Counted from the stretch's first letter, positions 30,999 to 41,872 are shown. The stretch: 64,000 nucleotides of DNA from HTCC5015 sp051747425 (GCA_051747425.1 JBNJGD010000001.1:231752-295751); one strand, 5' to 3'. A program made the numbers and translations. The notes: generated from the sequence alone by a model not told the origin.

Positions 30999-32300
30999 TC
31001 AACGCCCGTTATGAAAGGGCGACCAGGCCGGTTCACGAATATCGCCTTCGGTGAGCAGCAATTCCTGCTTGACCCGACCGTCCAGCGAGACCGCAGCCAG
31101 TACCCCCCGGCCGCCCTTCTGTGTGGCGTAGAGAATCATCTGTCCGTTGGGGGAAAAACTCGGCGACTCGTCCTGGGGGCCATCGGTAAGCACCCGGAAC
31201 AGGCCGCTTTTCAGATCGCGCACGGCAATGCGGTAGCTGCCGCGCTGGGCGTGAACCATGGCCACATGGCGGGCATCGGGTGATACCGCCGGGCTGGCAT
31301 TGTAATTGCCCTCAAAACTGATCCGCTTGGCGCTGCCACCGCGTGCCGGCACCGAGTAAATCTGCGGAGAGCCGGTGCGGCCGGAGGTGTAGAACAGTGT
31401 CTTGCCATCGGCGCTCCAGCTCGGCTCTGTCTCGATGGCGTAGCCGCTGGTAATTCGCTTGAGGTCCCGATTGCGCATGTTAAGGGTGTAAATATCGGGG
31501 CTGCCCTCCCGGGACAGCGCCATGGCCAGCTTCTCACCGTCGGGAGAGAACGCCGGCGCGCCGTTAATGCCGTCAAAGCCGGAGAGCTTTTGCTCCTTGC
31601 CACTGCGCAAATCGATGGCAAAGACCTCGGCCTGACGATTGCGGAAAGACACATAGGCCAGGTGCTGGCCGTCCGGTGACCAAGTGGGCGAGAGAATCGG
31701 TTGTTTGGAGCGCACTACCGTCTTGGGGTCGTAACCGTCGGCGTCGGCCACCTGCAGGCGGAAGGTGCGATCCTTGGCACTGCGCGTCTCCACCGAGACA
31801 AAGGCAATGCGAGTGTTAAAAGCGCCGCGAATACCGGTGATTTCCTCGTAGACCTCGTCGGCCACACGGTGGGCCGTGCGGCGCAGCCGCCCCTCGCTGG
31901 AGGAGTAGCTGTAGCCCAGCAACTGACGACCGCGCTGAACATCAAACAGCTGGATATCCACGGCATAGCGACCGTCATCGACCGGGCGCAACTTGCCCAC
32001 CAGCAGATGGGGTACATCGAGAGTGCGCCAGTTCTGCCAGTTGATGCTCTGCCCCGCCACTGGCTTGGCCAGCATATCGCCCTCTTCAACGACCTTGAAT
32101 TCGCCGCTGCGCTCGAGGTCGGCACTCACGATGGCGGCGATGTCCTCCGGCGGCTCGCCCTCGCCGGCCCAGCCAAAAGGCACCACGGCGATGGGCCGCG
32201 CCAGGTCGCTGCTCTGGGTAATGGTGACCTCGAGCACGGCCTGGGCAAAGGGGCTGAAAAGCAGGGCAATGGCGAGCAGTGCGGTTCTCATGGTCGGCAT
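30999..32300 (-). CDS. tolB: Tol-Pal system protein TolB
   Basis: A 433-residue periplasmic beta-propeller protein with signal peptide TALLAIALLFSPFAQA. It has the N-terminal domain (VEEGDMLAKPVAGQSINW) and six WD40-like repeats recognised by SPDGxxLA/FSPDG motifs. It binds Pal and TolA. ATG 32300 is preferred because AAGGG lies 6 nt upstream; ATGs two codons earlier and three codons later are alternatives. Confidence 0.96.
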   Translation of the reverse strand: MPTMRTALLAIALLFSPFAQAVLEVTITQSSDLARPIAVVPFGWAGEGEPPEDIAAIVSADLERSGEFKVVEEGDMLAKPVAGQSINWQNWRTLDVPHLLVGKLRPVDDGRYAVDIQLFDVQRGRQLLGYSYSSSEGRLRRTAHRVADEVYEEITGIRGAFNTRIAFVSVETRSAKDRTFRLQVADADGYDPKTVVRSKQPILSPTWSPDGQHLAYVSFRNRQAEVFAIDLRSGKEQKLSGFDGINGAPAFSPDGEKLAMALSREGSPDIYTLNMRNRDLKRITSGYAIETEPSWSADGKTLFYTSGRTGSPQIYSVPARGGSAKRISFEGNYNASPAVSPDARHVAMVHAQRGSYRIAVRDLKSGLFRVLTDGPQDESPSFSPNGQMILYATQKGGRGVLAAVSLDGRVKQELLLTEGDIREPAWSPFHNGR

Positions 32301-32324
32301 GGTCATCCCTTGTTGGCTGTGCCG

Positions 32325-33236
32325 CTAAGCATCGCTGGCGGCAAATTGAAATTGAATCTGGCGGTCAAACACCGCCGGGTTCTCGGGGCTCGGCAGCGGG
32401 TCCGAGGCCTCCACGGCGGCTTTGACCGACTGGCGAAAGGCCTCGTTGCCGGTGCACTCGGCGACCTGAATATCGAGGATATAACCCCCGGTGGACTGGG
32501 TCACGCGCACCGTGCAGCGGTCGCTCTCGGCGCCATCCGGCGGCTTGATCCAGCGCCTGACGACATGGTCGCGAATCGCCTGACGATAGAGCGCGCGGTC
32601 GACATCGAGCTGGCGCAGACGCTCGCGGCGCTCGGCCTCGGCGCGCTCGGCCTTTAACTGTTCCATCCGCTCCAGCTCCAGTTGGCGCTGGCGCTCGGCC
32701 TCCTCCTCGGCGCGGCGTTTGGCCTCGGCCTCCTGGCGTGCCTTTTCCTCGGCTTCGGCCTTTTTGCGGGCGGCTTCTTCAGCCTTGCGCTCGGCTTCCC
32801 GGCGAGCCTCTTCCTCGGCCCGCTGTTCGGCGCGCTTCTGCTCGGCCTCCCGGGCCTTGCGTTCGGCTTCCGCTTTGGCCTTCTCGCGCTCAGCCAGTTC
32901 CCGTGCCTTTCTCTCGGCTTCCTCGCGTTTTTTTTGCTCGGCCTCGCGCCGGGCTTCTTGCTCGGCTTCCCGCTCCGCTTCGCGCCGTTTGCGTTCGGCC
33001 TCTTCAGCTTCCCGGCGCCTCTGCTCGGCCTCTCTCTGAGCCTCGGCCCGTTCCTGGCGCCTGGCCTCATTCTGTTCGCTGTTGTCGATGGCCACCGCCT
33101 GCACCATCGGGGGAATATGGGCGGGCAGCTCCGGCGACGGTTGCCAGACCGTGCTCAACCACAGGCCGCCCAGCACCACAATATGCCCCAGCAGCGAGAT
33201 AATCAGGCCTTTGCGCTCCTTCGGCGTCATTGCCAA
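32325..33236 (-). CDS. tolA: Tol-Pal system protein TolA
   Basis: A 303-residue inner-membrane protein: membrane anchor near residues 10-27 (GLIISLLGHIVVLGGLWLS), a very long Lys/Arg/Glu/Ala-rich helix from about residue 52 to 215 (repeats of the AEQKRREAEE type), and a C-terminal globular domain (IRDHVVRRWIKPPDG, CTVRVTQSTGGYILDIQVAEC). It links inner and outer membranes using TolQR energy. The codon-biased helix produces long antisense frames that are not genes. Confidence 0.95.
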   Translation of the reverse strand: MAMTPKERKGLIISLLGHIVVLGGLWLSTVWQPSPELPAHIPPMVQAVAIDNSEQNEARRQERAEAQREAEQRRREAEEAERKRREAEREAEQEARREAEQKKREEAERKARELAEREKAKAEAERKAREAEQKRAEQRAEEEARREAERKAEEAARKKAEAEEKARQEAEAKRRAEEEAERQRQLELERMEQLKAERAEAERRERLRQLDVDRALYRQAIRDHVVRRWIKPPDGAESDRCTVRVTQSTGGYILDIQVAECTGNEAFRQSVKAAVEASDPLPSPENPAVFDRQIQFQFAASDA

Positions 33237-33237
33237 A

Positions 33238-33651
33238 TCAGGACTCCGGTGGCTCGGTCAGCAAACCCACTTTGGGCGCCCCGGCGTTTTGCAGCAGAGT
33301 CATCAGCTCCACCACGCGTCCGTAGTTGATGCCGTGATCACCGGCCACCATCACCGGCGTCTGCGGCTTGGCCGACAGCACCTTGCCCACCAGGGCGCGA
33401 ATCTGGGCCGCGCTTTGCGGCTCCTCGGGGGCGTCGCCGACGCTGACAAACAACTCGCCATCGGCGTTGACGCTGACCACGATGGCCTCGTCGTCGCTGG
33501 GCGGCACCGGATCGGCGCTGGCCTGGGGCAGATCCACCTCCACGCCCTGCTTCAAAAGCGGTGCGGTGACCATGAAGATCACCAGCAGCACCAGCATCAC
33601 ATCGATGTAGGGCACCACATTGATCTCTGCCATTTGCCGACGCTTGCCCAT
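33238..33651 (-). CDS. tolR: Tol-Pal system protein TolR
   Basis: A 137-residue ExbD/TolR family protein: one N-terminal membrane helix with the essential Asp (AEINVVPYIDVMLVLLVIFMV), then a periplasmic domain that dimerises and touches peptidoglycan. Forms the proton-driven motor with TolQ. One base separates it from tolA and from tolQ. Confidence 0.96.
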   Translation of the reverse strand: MGKRRQMAEINVVPYIDVMLVLLVIFMVTAPLLKQGVEVDLPQASADPVPPSDDEAIVVSVNADGELFVSVGDAPEEPQSAAQIRALVGKVLSAKPQTPVMVAGDHGINYGRVVELMTLLQNAGAPKVGLLTEPPES

Positions 33652-33652
33652 A

Positions 33653-34351
33653 TCAAGCCTCCCGCTCGCTCCGCTGGCGCACGCTGGCCTGGCGGTGGAT
33701 CAGTGCGGCAAACTCTTCCTTGAAGTTTTCGTAGCGCAGCTCCAGGCGCTCGACCTGGTTGGCAAAACGGTTATAGGCCACCACGGCGGGGATCGCCGCC
33801 AGCAGGCCGATGGCGGTGGCGATCAAAGCCTCGGCGATACCCGGCGCCACCATGCTCAAAGTGGCCTGCTGCACCTGACCGAGGGCGCGAAAGGAATTCA
33901 TAATCCCGATCACGGTGCCGAAAAGGCCCACATAGGGACTGGTAGAGCCCACGGTGGCGAGAAAGGACAGGCGCGTCTCCAGCTGGTCGATCTCCCGCGA
34001 CAACGCCACGCGCATCACCCGCTGTGAGGCCTCGACCACATGGCCCGGACCGACGCCGTGCTTGGCCTGGCGGGCGTACTCGCGGTAGCCGGCCTCAAAG
34101 ATGTGCTCCAGGCCCTCGCGGACGGTGCGGCGCTTTTGCAGCTTGTCGTAGAGTTCGCTGAGATCGCCGCCGGACCAGAACTGGTCCTCGAAGCGGTCGG
34201 CCTCGGCATTGGCCCGGCGATAGGCCGACACCTTGAGATAGATCACCCACCAGCTCGTCACCGAGGCGGCGAGCAACAGCAGCATCACCAGTTGAACGAC
34301 AAAGCTGGCCTCCCAGATCAGGCCGAGTATCGACATCGATTCAGTTTCCAT
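33653..34351 (-). CDS. tolQ: Tol-Pal system protein TolQ
   Basis: A 232-residue ExbB/TolQ/MotA-type proton channel protein with three membrane helices (VVQLVMLLLLAASVTSWWVI; TVGSTSPYVGLFGTVIGIMN; IATAIGLLAAIPAVVAYNRF). The first ATG overlaps ybgC by 11 bp, and a second ATG five codons later is possible. Pentamer surrounding TolR in the inner membrane. Confidence 0.96.
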   Translation of the reverse strand: METESMSILGLIWEASFVVQLVMLLLLAASVTSWWVIYLKVSAYRRANAEADRFEDQFWSGGDLSELYDKLQKRRTVREGLEHIFEAGYREYARQAKHGVGPGHVVEASQRVMRVALSREIDQLETRLSFLATVGSTSPYVGLFGTVIGIMNSFRALGQVQQATLSMVAPGIAEALIATAIGLLAAIPAVVAYNRFANQVERLELRYENFKEEFAALIHRQASVRQRSEREA

Positions 34352-34763
34352 TGAGGAATTTCTCCTTCATTTCGGAGGGAATGGATCGGGCTTTCACTTC
34401 GGCGGCATCCACGCAGACCATGCGCAGGGCCGCGACATTTAAGAGCGTGCGATCGCCACTTGGTTCCAGGCGATAAATCTCGTGATCAAACCACACGCTG
34501 ACGCGCTCCGGGTCCCGCGCCGTCATGGTGATTTCCAGCCGGTCGCCCAGGTGCGCCGGCCGCTTCCACTGCATATTGCACTCCACGGCGACAAAACTGA
34601 GGTTGTGCTGGTAGTGCAGATCGGCTGTCTCGTAGCCCAGGGAGGAGAAGTACTCCATGCGGGCGTGCTCGATCAGGTTGAGATAGTGGGCGTGGTACAT
34701 GACCCCGCCGGCATCGGTGCCGTCAAAATAGACGCGCGCGCGATGACGAAAAACATAACTCAT
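34341..34763 (-). CDS. ybgC: Acyl-CoA thioesterase YbgC (Tol-Pal associated)
   Basis: A 140-residue hot-dog-fold thioesterase. The 4HBT motif YFDGTDAGGVMYHAHYLNL contains the catalytic aspartate, followed by EHARMEYFSSLG. It hydrolyses short acyl-CoA or acyl-ACP and is the conserved first gene of the tol operon. Its end overlaps tolQ, and its start lies 3 bp after ruvB. Confidence 0.94.
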   Translation of the reverse strand: MSYVFRHRARVYFDGTDAGGVMYHAHYLNLIEHARMEYFSSLGYETADLHYQHNLSFVAVECNMQWKRPAHLGDRLEITMTARDPERVSVWFDHEIYRLEPSGDRTLLNVAALRMVCVDAAEVKARSIPSEMKEKFLNGN

Positions 34764-34766
34764 GGT

Positions 34767-35813
34767 TTACAACTCTAACTGGCTTTGTGGTTCTTCTGTG
34801 CCGGCATCAGCGCGCCGGGGTGGCTCCAGGCCGAAATGTCGATAGGCCGTGGCCGTGGCGACGCGGCCGCGTGGAGTGCGCATCATAAAGCCCTCCTGAA
34901 TCAGGTAGGGCTCGACCACATCCTCCAGGGTGCCGCGCTCCTCACCGATGGCGGCAGCGAGGTTATCCAGACCGACCGGGCCGCCGTCGAACTTGTCGAT
35001 AATGGTCTGGATCAGGTGGCGGTCCATGTTGTCGAGCCCGTGGCTGTCGACATCAAGCATGTCCAGGGCCTCGCGGGCCGCGCGCTCGTCCACCTTGCCG
35101 TTATAGCGCACCTCGGCGAAATCGCGCACACGGCGCAGCAGGCGATTGGCGATACGCGGCGTGCCCCGGGAGCGGCGGGCGATCTCGCCGGCGCCATTGG
35201 CCTCGAGCTCGACATTGAGAATGTTTGCCGAGCGCTGGACGATCCGGGTCAGCGTGGACAGATCGTAAAACGACAGGCGCTGGGTAATGCCAAAGCGATC
35301 GCGCAGCGGCGAAGTCAGCAGGCCGGCCCGGGTGGTGGCGCCCACCAGGGTAAAGGGCGGCAGATCGAGCTTGATCGAACGCGCCGCCGGGCCCTCGCCC
35401 ACCATAATATCGAGCTGAAAGTCCTCCATCGCCGGATACAACACCTCCTCCACCACCGCACTCAGGCGGTGGATCTCGTCGATAAACAGCACATCGTTCT
35501 CTTCAAGATTGGTGAGGATGGCGGCCAGATCCCCCGGGCGCTCGAGCACCGGGCCGGAGGTATGGCGGATGCCCACCTCCATTTCATTGGCGACGATATT
35601 GGCCAGGGTGGTCTTGCCCAGCCCCGGCGGGCCGAAAATCAGCACATGATCCAGGGACTCGCCGCGATTGCGGGCGGCGGAGATAAAGATCTCCATCTGC
35701 TCGTGCACCTTGGGCTGTCCGATGTAGTCGGCCAGCCGCACCGGGCGAATGGCGCGATCGACGGCGTCCTCCCGGGGGGCAGTTTGCGGCGATAACAGGC
35801 GATCTTCAGACAT
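34767..35813 (-). CDS. ruvB: Holliday junction branch-migration helicase RuvB
   Basis: A 348-residue AAA+ ATPase. Walker A is GPPGLGKTTL, Walker B is VLFIDEIHRL, and sensor/arginine-finger segments VGATTRAGLLTSPLRDRFG and RGTPRIANRLLRRVRD follow. A C-terminal winged helix (GFMMRTPRGRVATATAYRHF) binds DNA. It works with RuvA/RuvC; neither lies in the window, although ruvA would be expected upstream in this order and is replaced by a repeat and argG. Confidence 0.97.
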   Translation of the reverse strand: MSEDRLLSPQTAPREDAVDRAIRPVRLADYIGQPKVHEQMEIFISAARNRGESLDHVLIFGPPGLGKTTLANIVANEMEVGIRHTSGPVLERPGDLAAILTNLEENDVLFIDEIHRLSAVVEEVLYPAMEDFQLDIMVGEGPAARSIKLDLPPFTLVGATTRAGLLTSPLRDRFGITQRLSFYDLSTLTRIVQRSANILNVELEANGAGEIARRSRGTPRIANRLLRRVRDFAEVRYNGKVDERAAREALDMLDVDSHGLDNMDRHLIQTIIDKFDGGPVGLDNLAAAIGEERGTLEDVVEPYLIQEGFMMRTPRGRVATATAYRHFGLEPPRRADAGTEEPQSQLEL

Positions 35814-35880
35814 GGCGCGCAGTATAACGGTTTCTCAAACCCAGCACGACTGCACGCAACCCTTCGTTACCCTGGTTTTT

Positions 35881-36122
35881 TTAGCCACAGAGTTCACAGA
35901 GGGCACAGAGTTTTTTGGGCGTCATTCCGGAAAGCACGAAGTGCTTATCCGGAATCTCCGTAGTAGGAGCGGCGCCCTCGCCGCGACAGTTCGGCCCGGG
36001 GCCGGGCCTCCTACATTGCAAAATGTGAATATACCCCCCGAAACAAAAGAAAAGGCGGAGGTCGCTTTGCGACTTCCGCCCTACTTCACACACTCTGTGC
36101 CCTCTGTGAACTCTGTGGCTAA
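35881..36122. repeat. Composite intergenic repeat element 3
   Basis: One of the most complete copies. Left end TTAGCCACAGAGTTCACAGA, right end CTCTGTGAACTCTGTGGCTAA, a long inverted repeat. Interior modules are GTCATTCCGGAAAGCAC/GTGCTTATCCGGAATC, GTAGGAGCGGCGCCCTCGCC followed by GCGACAG, and GGCGGAGGTCGCTTTGCGAC with CTTCCGCCCTAC. It fills the gap between the ruvB start and the argG stop. Confidence 0.8.
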
Positions 36123-36126
36123 CCCA

Positions 36127-37338
<1,212 letters not shown>

Positions 37339-37473
37339 CGCGCACCCATGGGTTCACTTGCAAAAGGGGCGCAATTCTACCGTAAAGCGCGGCAATCTGG
37401 CCACCTGCACGACCAAATAGCAGCATATCCGGGGTGATAGACAAGCTTGATTGGATAATTCTCCGGCTTGTGA

Positions 37474-37502
37474 TTGACTGGCCATACAAAGTCGACGATA
37501 AC
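37474..37502 (+). promoter_or_regulatory. Candidate aceE promoter
   Basis: TTGACT at 37474-37479, a 17-bp spacer and GATAAC at 37497-37502 lie 36 bp before the aceE ATG. The match to sigma-70 is 5/6 and 4/6. No PdhR-type operator was seen nearby. Confidence 0.4.
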
Positions 37503-37537
37503 CATTGAATATCGCCACAAAAGGAAAGCCGACCGCC

Positions 37538-40225
37538 ATGACCACAGTCCCTTCAGACTCGCAAGACGCACAGGCGCTGCACGAGGACATCGACCCCACG
37601 GAAACCCGGGAGTGGATCGACTCACTCGACTCGGTGATGGAGGTAGAGGGTTCCGAGCGGGCCCACTACCTGCTGGAGAAGCTGATTGAAAAGGCCCGCC
37701 GCCACGGGGCCTACCTGCCCTACTCCGCTCACACGGCCTATATCAACACCATTCCACGGCACAAGCAGACCGCCTCCCCCGGCGACCACGAACTGGAGTG
37801 GCGGCTGCGCTCAATCATCCGCTGGAACGCCATGGCCATGGTGGTCCGCGCCAACCGCAAGGACGGCACCCTGGGCGGTCATATCGCCAGCTTTGCCTCG
37901 GCGGCCACGCTCTACGATGTGGGTTTCAACCACTTCTGGCGAGCGCCGTCCAAAGATCACGGCGGCGACCTGGTTTATATACAGGGCCACTCCTCGCCGG
38001 GCATCTACGCCCGCGCCTTCCTCGAGGGCCGCATCAGCGAGGAACAGCTCGACGGTTTTCGCCAGGAGACCGGCGGCGCCGGGCTGTCGTCCTACCCCCA
38101 CCCCTGGCTGATGCCCGACTTCTGGCAGTTTCCCACCGTTTCCATGGGGCTCGGACCGATTACCGCCATTTATCAGGCGCGCTTCCTCAAATACCTCCAC
38201 GCCCGGGGCATCGCCAACACCGAGGACCGCAAGGTCTGGTGTTTTATAGGCGACGGCGAAACCGACGAGCCGGAAACACTGGGCGCCATCGCCCTGGCGG
38301 CGCGGGAAAAACTCGACAACCTGATCTTTGTGGTCAACTGCAACCTGCAGCGTCTGGACGGCCCGGTGCGCGGCAACGGCAAGATCATCCAGGAGCTGGA
38401 ATCCGATTTCCGCGGCGCCGGCTGGCGCGTGATCAAGGTAATCTGGGGCTCCTACTGGGACGATCTCATCGGTCGCGACAAGGACGGCAAGCTGCTCAAG
38501 GTGATGGAGGACACCGTCGACGGCGAGTACCAGAACTACAAGGCCAAGGGCGGCGGCTACACCCGCGATGAATTTTTCGGCAAGGACCCCGATGTCAAAG
38601 CCATGGTCGCCCACATGTCGGACAAGGACATCTGGCGTCTCAACCGGGGCGGCCACGACCCCCACAAGGTCTACGCCGCCTACCATGAAGCGGTGCAGAC
38701 CGAGGGCCAGCCCACCGTGGTACTGGCCAAGACCATCAAGGGTTACGGCATGGGCACCCAGGGCGAGGGCATGAACAAGGCCCACCAGCAGAAGAAGCTC
38801 GACGAGGAGCACCTGCGCGGCTTTCGCGACCGCTTCCACCTGCCCCTCTCCGACGAGGATGTCGACAACGCCAGCTACTACAAACCCGCCGGGGACAGCG
38901 ACGAACTCAAATACCTCCACGAGCGGCGCCAGGCCCTGGGTGGCTATCTGCCACAGCGCCGGGAAAACTCGGAAAAGCTCAAGATCCCGGCGCTCAAGGA
39001 CTTCGAAAAACTGCTCGGGGACAGCGGCGACCGCGAGTACTCCACCACCATGGCCTTCGTCCGCATGCTCACCCAGATGGTGCGCGACAAAAACATCGGT
39101 GAGCACCTGGTGCCCATCGTCCCCGACGAGGCCCGCACCTTTGGCATGGAAGGTTTGTTCCGCCAGCTGGGCATTTACAGCTCCGCCGGTCAGCTCTACG
39201 AACCCCAGGATAAAGATCAGGTGATGTTCTACCGCGAGGACGCCGCCGGCCAAATCCTCGAGGAAGGCATTACCGAGGCCGGCGCCATGTCTTCCTTTAT
39301 CGCCGCCGGCACCAGCTACGCCCACTCCGGCGTGCCCATGGTGCCCTTCTACATCTTCTACTCCATGTTCGGCTTCCAGCGCGTAGGCGACCTGTGCTGG
39401 GCCGCCGGCGACGCCCGGGCCCGGGGCTTTTTGCTCGGCGGCACCGCCGGGCGCACCACCCTCAACGGCGAGGGCCTGCAGCACCAGGACGGCCACAGCC
39501 ATGTCATCGCCAGCACCGTGCCCAACTGCCTCAGCTACGACCCGGCCTTTGGCTACGAGGTGGTGGTCATCATCCAGGAGGGGATGCGACGGATGTACGC
39601 CGAGGACGAGAGCGTTTACTACTACCTGACCCTGAGCAACCAGAACACGCCCCACCCGGCCATGCCCGAGGGCAGCCGCGAGGGCATTCTCAAGGGGCTC
39701 TACCCGCTGGGCAACGGCAAGGGCGCGGACATCAACCTGCTCTCCTCCGGCGCCATCATGCAGGAGGCCATGGCCGCCACCGAGCTGCTGCAAAAGGACT
39801 TCGACATCCAGCCCCGGCTGTGGAGCGCCACCAGCTTCAACCAGCTGGCCCGGGATGTGCGCAGCTGCCAGCGCTGGAACCGCCTGCACCCCACCGGGGA
39901 GCCACGGGTCAGCCATCTCAACGAGTGCCTGGGCGACAGCCAGATCCCGACCATTGCCGCTACCGACTACCAGCAGAGCTACGCCGAGCAGATCACCGGC
40001 TCGGTGCCCGGCCCCTACACCGTGCTGGGCACCGATGGCTACGGCCGCTCCGACAGCCGCGAAAACCTGCGGCGCTTCTTTGAAGTCGACCGCTACCACA
40101 TCGTCGTTGCCGCCCTGAAAGCCCTGAGCGACAGCGGCCACAAGGGCGTCGACGCCAAGACCGTGGCCAAGGCGATTAAACACTACAACATCGATGCCGA
40201 CGCCGACGACCCGGCGGTGCGTTAG
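37538..40225 (+). CDS. aceE: Pyruvate dehydrogenase E1 component (homodimeric)
   Basis: An 895-residue thiamine-diphosphate enzyme that decarboxylates pyruvate and acetylates the E2 lipoyl group. The start is ATG 37538 (MTTVPSDSQDAQALHEDIDP), 12 bases after an AGGA, rather than an in-frame TTG upstream. The ThDP motif is IGDGETDEPETLG...NCNLQRLDGPV; HSSPGIYARAFLEGR and GTAGRTTLNGEGLQHQDGHS are typical of AceE. The length agrees with E. coli (887). Operon with aceF 31 bp downstream; no lpd follows. Confidence 0.97.
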   Translation: MTTVPSDSQDAQALHEDIDPTETREWIDSLDSVMEVEGSERAHYLLEKLIEKARRHGAYLPYSAHTAYINTIPRHKQTASPGDHELEWRLRSIIRWNAMAMVVRANRKDGTLGGHIASFASAATLYDVGFNHFWRAPSKDHGGDLVYIQGHSSPGIYARAFLEGRISEEQLDGFRQETGGAGLSSYPHPWLMPDFWQFPTVSMGLGPITAIYQARFLKYLHARGIANTEDRKVWCFIGDGETDEPETLGAIALAAREKLDNLIFVVNCNLQRLDGPVRGNGKIIQELESDFRGAGWRVIKVIWGSYWDDLIGRDKDGKLLKVMEDTVDGEYQNYKAKGGGYTRDEFFGKDPDVKAMVAHMSDKDIWRLNRGGHDPHKVYAAYHEAVQTEGQPTVVLAKTIKGYGMGTQGEGMNKAHQQKKLDEEHLRGFRDRFHLPLSDEDVDNASYYKPAGDSDELKYLHERRQALGGYLPQRRENSEKLKIPALKDFEKLLGDSGDREYSTTMAFVRMLTQMVRDKNIGEHLVPIVPDEARTFGMEGLFRQLGIYSSAGQLYEPQDKDQVMFYREDAAGQILEEGITEAGAMSSFIAAGTSYAHSGVPMVPFYIFYSMFGFQRVGDLCWAAGDARARGFLLGGTAGRTTLNGEGLQHQDGHSHVIASTVPNCLSYDPAFGYEVVVIIQEGMRRMYAEDESVYYYLTLSNQNTPHPAMPEGSREGILKGLYPLGNGKGADINLLSSGAIMQEAMAATELLQKDFDIQPRLWSATSFNQLARDVRSCQRWNRLHPTGEPRVSHLNECLGDSQIPTIAATDYQQSYAEQITGSVPGPYTVLGTDGYGRSDSRENLRRFFEVDRYHIVVAALKALSDSGHKGVDAKTVAKAIKHYNIDADADDPAVR

Positions 40226-40256
40226 GGCCTGTTAATACGCCCTGGAGGAACGATAC

Positions 40257-41636
40257 ATGCAAAAGACCATTCCACTGCCCAATATTGGCGATGTCGAATC
40301 CGCAGAGATCATTGAAATCATGGTCCAGGCCGGTGACAGCGTCGAGCAGGAAGCGCCGCTGATCACCCTGGAAACCGACAAGGCGGCCATGGACATTCCC
40401 TGCCCAGAGGCCGGCAAAGTGGTCGAGCTCAAGGTCAAGGTGGGCGACAGCGTATCCGAGGGCGATCCCATCCTCGTCCTCGAGGCCGGTGAGGACGGCG
40501 GCGGAAAAGACGAAAAAGAAAGCGGGAAAAAAGAGGAAGCGAGCAAGGACCGCGGTGAGGAAAAACCAAAAGCCGGGAAAGAACAGGAAAAGGCCAGCAA
40601 GGCGAGCGACAGCAAAGCAAAGTCCGGGGAATCGGAAAAAAACCGGCAAAAGCCCGATAAAAAACCGTCCGGCGGCGACGAACCCGCACCCAGTCCGGCG
40701 CCACCACCGGATACCCAACCCTATCGCCCGGCCACCAGCGGCCGCGTTCACGCCGGCCCCGCCGTGCGCAAACTCGGGCGCAAACTCGGCGTCGACCTGA
40801 GCCAGGTCAGCGGCAGCGGGCCCCGCGGGCGAATCCTCAAGGAGGATGTGCAGGCCTTCGTCAAACAGGCCCTGACGCAAAAGGCCTCCGGCGGCGGCCT
40901 GGACATCAACCCGCCGCCATCGGTGGATTTTGCCGAGTTCGGTGAGATCGAAACCGTCGAGCTGACCAAGATCCAGCGCCTCACCGGACAAAACACCCAC
41001 AGCGCCTGGATGCGGATTCCCCATGTAACCCAGTTCGACCGCGCCGACATCACCGAGGTGGAGGCCTTTCGCCAGCGCGAAAAGGCCCAGCTGGCCAAGC
41101 GCGACATCAAGCTCACCCTGCTGCCCTTTCTGATCAAGGCGGCGGTGTCGGCCCTCAAGGCCCACCCACGGGTCAACAGCTCCCTCGACCCCGAGGGCGA
41201 GCACCTGATTCAAAAGCGCTACTTCCACATCAGCATCGCCGTCGACACGCCTCAGGGGCTGATGGTGCCGGTGGTCCGGGACGCCGACAAAAAGAGTCTG
41301 AGTGAGCTGGCCGAGGAAGTCGCCGACCTCGCCGAGCGGGCGCGCAAACGCAAGCTGGCCGGCCACGAGATGAAGGGCGGCTGCTTTACCCTGACCTCAC
41401 TCGGCCACATCGGCGGCAGCGGCTTTACCCCCATCATCAACGAGCCCGAAGTGGCGATCATGGGCATCTCCAAAGCCACCACCGAAGCCCTCTACAACGG
41501 CAAGGACTTCGAACCCAAACTGATCCTGCCCCTGTCGCTGTCCTACGACCACCGGGTCATCGACGGCGTCCTCGCCGCCCGCTTCGCCCGCCACTTCGCC
41601 GAAGTCCTCGAAGACAGCCGCCGCTTGTTGCTTTGA
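40257..41636 (+). CDS. aceF: Pyruvate dehydrogenase E2 (dihydrolipoamide acetyltransferase)
   Basis: A 459-residue E2. Residues 1-78 are a single lipoyl domain with the modified lysine in LETDKAAMDIP. A long Lys/Glu/Asp-rich linker follows, then a Pro/Ala stretch, then the E1/E3-binding domain (GPAVRKLGRKLGVDLSQVSG) near residue 165. The catalytic domain ends with the active-site motif SYDHRVIDG. E. coli has three lipoyl domains and Pseudomonas two, so one with a highly charged linker is the minimal form. A GAGGAA site precedes the ATG. Confidence 0.96.
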   Translation: MQKTIPLPNIGDVESAEIIEIMVQAGDSVEQEAPLITLETDKAAMDIPCPEAGKVVELKVKVGDSVSEGDPILVLEAGEDGGGKDEKESGKKEEASKDRGEEKPKAGKEQEKASKASDSKAKSGESEKNRQKPDKKPSGGDEPAPSPAPPPDTQPYRPATSGRVHAGPAVRKLGRKLGVDLSQVSGSGPRGRILKEDVQAFVKQALTQKASGGGLDINPPPSVDFAEFGEIETVELTKIQRLTGQNTHSAWMRIPHVTQFDRADITEVEAFRQREKAQLAKRDIKLTLLPFLIKAAVSALKAHPRVNSSLDPEGEHLIQKRYFHISIAVDTPQGLMVPVVRDADKKSLSELAEEVADLAERARKRKLAGHEMKGGCFTLTSLGHIGGSGFTPIINEPEVAIMGISKATTEALYNGKDFEPKLILPLSLSYDHRVIDGVLAARFARHFAEVLEDSRRLLL

Positions 41637-41640
41637 ACCT

Positions 41641-41859
41641 TTAGCCACAGAGATCACAGAGTACGCAGAGGGTTTCGGGTCATTCCGGAAAGCGCAGAGC
41701 GCTTATCCGGAATCTCTGTAAAACCGAGCTCCTCCTGATCCTGTCATTGCGAGCCGGAGGCGAAGCAATCTGCGGAAACCGTTCGACAGATCGCCGCGTC
41801 GCTGCGCTTCTCGCGATGACATTAAAACCCTCTGTGCCCTCGGTGAACTCTGTGGCTAA
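41641..41859. repeat. Composite intergenic repeat element 4
   Basis: Starts TTAGCCACAGAGATCACAGA four bases after the aceF stop and ends TGAACTCTGTGGCTAA. Interior modules are TCATTCCGGAAAGCGCAGAG / CGCTTATCCGGAATC and the palindrome GTCATTGCGAGC to CTCGCGATGAC. No gene is present. Confidence 0.8.
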
Positions 41860-41872
41860 CACCATCCACAAC

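Noticed and set aside
32682..33329. A hydrophobic plus-strand open frame of about 215 codons opposite tolA
   Set aside because: It is the complement of the Lys/Glu/Ala coiled coil; Leu/Phe/Ala runs arise from the reversed GAG/GCC codons.
37811..40183. A 790-codon open frame on the minus strand inside aceE
   Set aside because: It is the antisense shadow of a GC-rich gene with strong codon bias; its composition (Val/Gly/His/Ala runs) is not that of a real protein, and aceE is certain.
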